From the NCBI RefSeq assembly GCF_025515275.1, contig NZ_JAOPFU010000010.1, positions 1-64,000 on the forward strand: a stretch of 64,000 nucleotides of DNA, written 5' to 3'. Position numbers and translations under genes: made by a program. Source of the DNA: Catenovulum sp. 2E275 (lineage in GTDB: Bacteria; Pseudomonadota; Gammaproteobacteria; Enterobacterales; Alteromonadaceae). Of the stretch, positions 59,032-64,000 are shown one piece after another; within the stretch, counting starts at the first letter, position 1, and every line of letters starts with the position of its first letter. The notes under the pieces are model-generated. The model saw only the letters and a list, made by a program, of their open reading frames with translations, was not told the DNA's origin and made no database searches.

Positions 59032-59703
59032 ATGAAAAAAATTGTTAAAGCATGTTTGCTTACATTCAGTTTAATCTCAGCACCTATCACAGTTAGTTTT
59101 AGCTCTCATGCCGCCTCGGTAGAACAGACAGAGCAAGATCCTTATATTTTATTTGATAAGGTTACTCAAAAAGCGTTTGCTCGATTTAAAAAAGAGTGGC
59201 CACAAGTTCAGCAAAACCCTGAATTGCTAAAGCAAATTATTCGTGAAGAGCTAATGCCTTATGTTGATTACGAATATGCTGCTTTTAAAGTGTTGGGCAA
59301 ATACGTAAGAGAAATTAACAGTGCAGACCGACAAGCGTTTGTCGATACATTTAAAGATTATATTGTGACTGTTTATGCTCAACTTTTTACCCAATATCGT
59401 GATACTCAAAATATTGAAGTTGAAAAATCAAACTCATTAAGCGGCGATAAAATTGTCGTTGTTAAAACCCGCATTGTTGAGCCGGGGCGACCAGACATTA
59501 GCGTTATTTTTAAGTTAATTTATCGCAGCGATAAATGGGGCGCGTTTGACATGGAAGCCGAAGGGATTTCAATGCTAAATACCAAACGTAAAGAGATAGG
59601 ATCTGCGATTGATCGTGTTGGTATTAAAGGAATCATTGCTGATTTACGTGATAAGGCTGATCAAAAATTAAAATTAAATGCTACAGAGTCAAACAATGAT
59701 TAA
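59032..59703 (+). CDS. mlaC: Periplasmic phospholipid-binding protein MlaC
   Basis: This 223-aa protein (Tol_Tol_Ttg2 family) has a signal peptide cut near SSHA (residue 27). It shuttles phospholipid between the outer-membrane MlaA-porin complex and MlaFEDB. Typical segments are LMPYVDYEYAAFKVLGKYV and FVDTFKDYIVTVYAQLF. MlaA is not in the window. The end overlaps mlaB. Confidence 0.95.
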   Translation: MKKIVKACLLTFSLISAPITVSFSSHAASVEQTEQDPYILFDKVTQKAFARFKKEWPQVQQNPELLKQIIREELMPYVDYEYAAFKVLGKYVREINSADRQAFVDTFKDYIVTVYAQLFTQYRDTQNIEVEKSNSLSGDKIVVVKTRIVEPGRPDISVIFKLIYRSDKWGAFDMEAEGISMLNTKRKEIGSAIDRVGIKGIIADLRDKADQKLKLNATESNND

Positions 59704-59989
59704 GCTAGCTGAAAAGCAAAATAATCATCATTTTTGGCAATTAGATGGTGAGCTTACTCGCTTTTCTAATCTAGCTGGTTTTCCAGAGTTACCTTGCCCA
59801 GATCAAAATGATGTAGATGTCAGTTTAGCTGATGTCAGCAAAGTAGATACTGCCGGATTGGCATATTTGATTAAACTAAAAGTTAAACTAGCAGAAAAGG
59901 GCATTAATATTCGTTACTTTCAAGCGAATGACAATATTAAAAAATTAGCTGGTTTATACGGAGTAGAGTCACTCCTGGGAATTGATTAA
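59696..59989 (+). CDS. mlaB: STAS-domain protein MlaB
   Basis: This 97-aa STAS protein binds MlaF and supports ATPase complex assembly. The conserved strand-helix segment is DVSKVDTAGLAYLIKLK, where the family usually has D-S-(A/G)-G; here Thr replaces the Ser. The ATG at 59696 overlaps the end of mlaC by eight bases and an AGAG lies upstream. An ATG at 59678 would add six residues. Confidence 0.88.
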   Translation: MIKLAEKQNNHHFWQLDGELTRFSNLAGFPELPCPDQNDVDVSLADVSKVDTAGLAYLIKLKVKLAEKGINIRYFQANDNIKKLAGLYGVESLLGID

Positions 59990-59990
59990 G

Positions 59991-60257
59991 ATGAATTTAG
60001 ACGAAATTATTGAAAAAATTACACCATTGATCGCAGACGCGATAGAACATGAAGAGTTAGTGATTGGTCACGAAGATAACTACTATCTTACTATTACGAT
60101 TGTTTCTAATACTTTTGATGGATTACGCCCAGTAAAACGTCAACAAATGGTTTACCAGCCAATTAATGAATTTATTGCGGATGGTTCTATTCACGCCGTA
60201 AAAATAAAAGCCATGACTCCTAAAGAATGGCGCTTACATAAAAAATTGAATTTTTAA
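59991..60257 (+). CDS. ibaG: BolA-family acid-stress protein IbaG
   Basis: This 88-aa BolA-type protein (YrbA/IbaG) has the class II fold and partners monothiol glutaredoxin in iron-sulfur handling. Features are the ADGSIHAVKIKAMTPKEW C-terminal helix and the RPVKRQQMVY motif. The ATG at 59991 starts one base after the mlaB stop; an upstream TTG is less likely. It lies between mlaB and murA, as in E. coli. Confidence 0.92.
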   Translation: MNLDEIIEKITPLIADAIEHEELVIGHEDNYYLTITIVSNTFDGLRPVKRQQMVYQPINEFIADGSIHAVKIKAMTPKEWRLHKKLNF

Positions 60258-60270
60258 TCGGCAAAGGTAA

Positions 60271-61542
<1,272 letters not shown>

Positions 61543-61677
61543 ATCATCCTACATAGGCAACTTCAACTCTGGATAAGAAGCTAACTAAGGCCTTAAATTT
61601 ATAGGCTTTTAGTTTGAGTTTTTACCCAAAGTCGAGAGTAATTAAGCTACCACTTCCTTTCAATTAAATTGTTTGTT

Positions 61678-62784
61678 TTACTGAGTTGTCATCGGCGTAT
61701 AGTTTGGCAGCTCAGAAATAGTCACTTTTAACTGCATTCTTACCCCTTTTCGTAAAATCGTGACAGGTAACACTGTACCCGGTTTAGTTTCTGCAATTAA
61801 ATCCAAGGTTTGGGTTCGGCTGCGGATCGCCTGTCCGTCAATTTCCAGAATAATATCATTAGCGATAATGCCTGCTTTATCTGCCGGTCCATTTGGCTCT
61901 AATTGGGTAACTAAAATTCCAACCGGCGTTATTAAATCTTCGTTAGTTTGTACATAAGTTTCTTTACCGGATAAACCTAAATAACCACGCACAACACGAC
62001 CATCTGTTGCTATTTTTTTTAGAATTGTCAGTGCTAACTTAGCCGGAACAGCAAAAAATATTCCCTGAGCTTTATTATTTTGTCTGGCTGATGCATAGTT
62101 AAAAGAATTTATACCAACTAAATAACCGTCACTATCTACTAATGCTCCGCCAGAGTTACCATCATTAATGGCAGCATCCATTTGAATAAAGTCTGCATAA
62201 TTTGAGCTTAATCCGGCGCGGCCTGTCGCGCTGACAATCCCTTGAGTAATGGTTTGCCCTAAGTTGTAAGGATTACCAATCGCTAATACTAAATCACCGG
62301 CTTGAGAGGTAAGGTTTGGATCTATTGGTACCACTGGCAAATTATCACTTTGTACATAAAGTACTGCTAAATCGGTATAAGGATCACTGCCAATAAGTTG
62401 GGCAACAAAAGTGCGACCATCTTGTAGCGCCACCCAAATTAACTCTGCATTTTTTACCACGTGTTCGGCGGTTAAAATAAACCCATTTTCTGAAACAATA
62501 ACGCCAGACCCCAAAGTCTGGATCGCCCGTTTGTTATTATAAAACCGCTGATTTATCTCAAAGCCTTCAGTGTAAATATTGACAACCGCCGGAGCCGATT
62601 TTGCAACTGCTTTAGCATACGAAATTGGTTTTCTGTCAGGTTCTCTATCAGCAAATAGGCTTTGCCAAATAATATTATTTTGCCGAAATTCAGGAAATAC
62701 AGCGAATAATAATACGGTAATAACAAGAGCAATCGCTAAAGTATTAAAAATGAACTGTAATGAGCTAGATAATTTTTGAGGCAT
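61678..62784 (-). CDS. degS: Inner-membrane serine protease DegS
   Basis: This 368-aa periplasm-facing protease is anchored by one N-terminal helix (about 10-30). The catalytic triad is H108 (TAEHVV), D138 (YTDLAVL) and S211 (DGNSGGALV). A single PDZ domain follows (about 265-360). DegS cleaves RseA when unfolded porins bind its PDZ, starting the sigma-E response. It lies downstream of degQ with a terminator between the two, as in E. coli. Confidence 0.95.
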   Translation of the reverse strand: MPQKLSSSLQFIFNTLAIALVITVLLFAVFPEFRQNNIIWQSLFADREPDRKPISYAKAVAKSAPAVVNIYTEGFEINQRFYNNKRAIQTLGSGVIVSENGFILTAEHVVKNAELIWVALQDGRTFVAQLIGSDPYTDLAVLYVQSDNLPVVPIDPNLTSQAGDLVLAIGNPYNLGQTITQGIVSATGRAGLSSNYADFIQMDAAINDGNSGGALVDSDGYLVGINSFNYASARQNNKAQGIFFAVPAKLALTILKKIATDGRVVRGYLGLSGKETYVQTNEDLITPVGILVTQLEPNGPADKAGIIANDIILEIDGQAIRSRTQTLDLIAETKPGTVLPVTILRKGVRMQLKVTISELPNYTPMTTQ

Positions 62785-62800
62785 TATTATTATATCTTTA

Positions 62801-62827
62801 GATAAAAGACCCGGTAAAAACCGGGTC
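62801..62827 (-). terminator. Rho-independent terminator after degQ
   Basis: On the minus strand GACCCGG pairs with CCGGGTC (62821-62827 with 62808-62814) around a 6-base loop, followed by TTTTATC. It separates degQ from degS. Confidence 0.88.
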
Positions 62828-62872
62828 CAAAAGTCAGTTAGTTTGATTGTAGCCTGTTAATGGTTGCTTATA

Positions 62873-64000
62873 CTAGCGGATTACTAAATAAAGCTGACTG
62901 CTACCACGTACAACATTTAAGGCTATAATTCCCTCGTAGCCCTCCAGCTTATCGCGTAAATCAGCCAAGTTATTAATCCGCTCGCGGTTTACGCCCACAA
63001 TTACATCGTTTTCTTGTAAACCTATGGCCGCGGCGGCACTGCGCTTATCAAGCGTTTTAACTTTAACCCCAGCTTCGCCAGATTCGGTTTTACCATTAGT
63101 TAACTCAGAACCTTCCAAAGCAGGGTGAATCACTGAAGCTTTAATATTATCGCCTTTAGATTCTCTTAACGTGACTGGAATCGTCATTTTTTTGCCGTCT
63201 CGGATAATACCAAGTTTCACAGTCGCACCAGCTCCCATGGTACCTATTTTAGCTTTAAGCTCAAAAAATGACTGAATATTCTTACCATTAATACTGATAA
63301 TCGCATCACCCGGCTTTAATCCCGCTTCGGCAGCGGCTGTATCGTCAAATACCTGATTAACAATAGCACCTTGAGAAGTGGATAAACCAAATGCTTTAGC
63401 TATGCCCGCGTCAATATTTTCACCAGATATACCTAAAACGCCTCGTTTTACTTCGCCAAATTCAACAATTTGTTTAACCAAATTACTCATCATATTCGAT
63501 GGAATCGCAAAACCAATCCCGACATTACCACCATGAGGGCCTAAAATCGCAGTGTTTATCCCGATTAATTTTCCGTCTAAACTGACCAGAGCACCACCCG
63601 AATTACCACTGTTAATCGCGGCATCGGTCTGAATAAAGTTTTCGTAGCCTTCAATGCCTAAACCACTTCTCCCCAGTGCACTGACTATACCGGATGTCAC
63701 GGTTTGACCAATTGCAAACGGATTACCAATTGCAACAGCAAAATCACCAACTCTGATTTTATCTGAGTCCGCTAACGGGATATCAGTTAAATCGTCGGCT
63801 TCGATTTGTAATAAGGCAATATCTGTTTCAGCATCGGCGCCTAATTTTTTAGCCTCGTACTGACGACCATCTTTTAACGTAATCATGATTTTGTCAGTAT
63901 CAGCAATTACGTGATTATTAGTGACGATATAACCTTTTTTTGCATCGATAATAACCCCTGAGCCAGCGGTTTGGAAAGGCTGTTCCTGCACTCTAGGTTG
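62873..64000 (-). CDS. degQ: Periplasmic serine endoprotease DegQ, 5' end outside the window
   Basis: The reading frame is open to the window edge, so the N-terminus with signal peptide is missing and about 375 residues are seen. The protease domain shows its His in VTNNHVI, Asp in AETDIALLQ and Ser in NSGNSGGALV. Two PDZ domains follow, which separates it from DegS. The ending VVRGSSQLYLVIR and the neighbouring degS favour DegQ over DegP. It degrades or refolds misfolded periplasmic proteins. Confidence 0.93.
   Translation of the reverse strand, partial: QPRVQEQPFQTAGSGVIIDAKKGYIVTNNHVIADTDKIMITLKDGRQYEAKKLGADAETDIALLQIEADDLTDIPLADSDKIRVGDFAVAIGNPFAIGQTVTSGIVSALGRSGLGIEGYENFIQTDAAINSGNSGGALVSLDGKLIGINTAILGPHGGNVGIGFAIPSNMMSNLVKQIVEFGEVKRGVLGISGENIDAGIAKAFGLSTSQGAIVNQVFDDTAAAEAGLKPGDAIISINGKNIQSFFELKAKIGTMGAGATVKLGIIRDGKKMTIPVTLRESKGDNIKASVIHPALEGSELTNGKTESGEAGVKVKTLDKRSAAAAIGLQENDVIVGVNRERINNLADLRDKLEGYEGIIALNVVRGSSQLYLVIR

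Overview
The window is a gene-dense, AT-rich stretch of a gammaproteobacterial chromosome. The conserved blocks are those of Enterobacterales, Vibrionales and Alteromonadales: miaB-phoH-ybeY-corC-lnt, leuS-lptE-holA-nadD, rsfS-rlmH-mrdA-rodA-rlpA-dacA, ybeD-lipB-lipA, kdsD-kdsC-lptCAB-rpoN-hpf-ptsN-rapZ-npr, mlaFEDCB-ibaG-murA and degS-degQ. Several genes point to a marine Alteromonadales-type organism: PanP (a PLP-dependent aspartate decarboxylase), a CLCA_X protein, a TIGR02444 protein, a DUF1080 lipoprotein and many TTG starts. That placement is an inference. No rRNA, tRNA, CRISPR array, complete insertion sequence or prophage was found.

Layout. 0.1-7.4 kb is a more accessory region: a COG0523 metal GTPase, then a TetR / MMPL-RND exporter / LolA-like lipoprotein carrier / outer-membrane barrel module with its own operators, a STAS-like protein, and the LexA-controlled yebG. 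7.7-17.0 kb holds panP, an unknown lipoprotein, rnr-rlmB, a 71-bp palindromic MITE-like element, the CLCA_X putative metallopeptidase, a TIGR02444 protein, yheS and yheV. 17.3-22.9 kb is miaB-phoH-ybeY-corC-lnt. 23.0-25.3 kb holds a chemoreceptor and a YbeL-like zinc-ribbon protein on the minus strand. 25.5-38.3 kb is a long plus-strand run for leucyl-tRNA synthesis, LPS assembly, replication, NAD, ribosome maturation, rod-shape cell-wall synthesis and lipoylation.

38.5-43.9 kb carries an FKBP isomerase, NDH-2, a DUF1080 lipoprotein, a SPOUT methyltransferase, darP and pmbA. 44.0-47.4 kb looks like an accessory insertion: an orphan receiver protein, a small lipoprotein, intergenic inverted repeats and a large OafA-type O-acyltransferase. 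47.5-56.7 kb (minus strand) is mgtE followed by the nitrogen-PTS / sigma-54 / LPS-transport / Kdo cluster up to a Na+/Ca2+ exchanger. 56.9-61.5 kb (plus strand) is the Mla phospholipid-transport operon with ibaG and murA. The window ends inside degQ, with degS downstream of it.

Much of the window serves the cell envelope. Lnt matures lipoproteins. LptA, LptB, LptC and LptE with KdsC and KdsD make and export LPS. MlaBCDEF keeps outer-membrane lipid asymmetry. MurA, PBP2, RodA, RlpA and PBP5/6 build the wall, and DegS/DegQ monitor and repair the periplasm. The least described part is the TetR-MMPL-LolA-barrel module at 1.2-6.4 kb. Its composition suggests a further trans-envelope export route for a hydrophobic molecule, controlled by tandem operators that overlap its own promoter.
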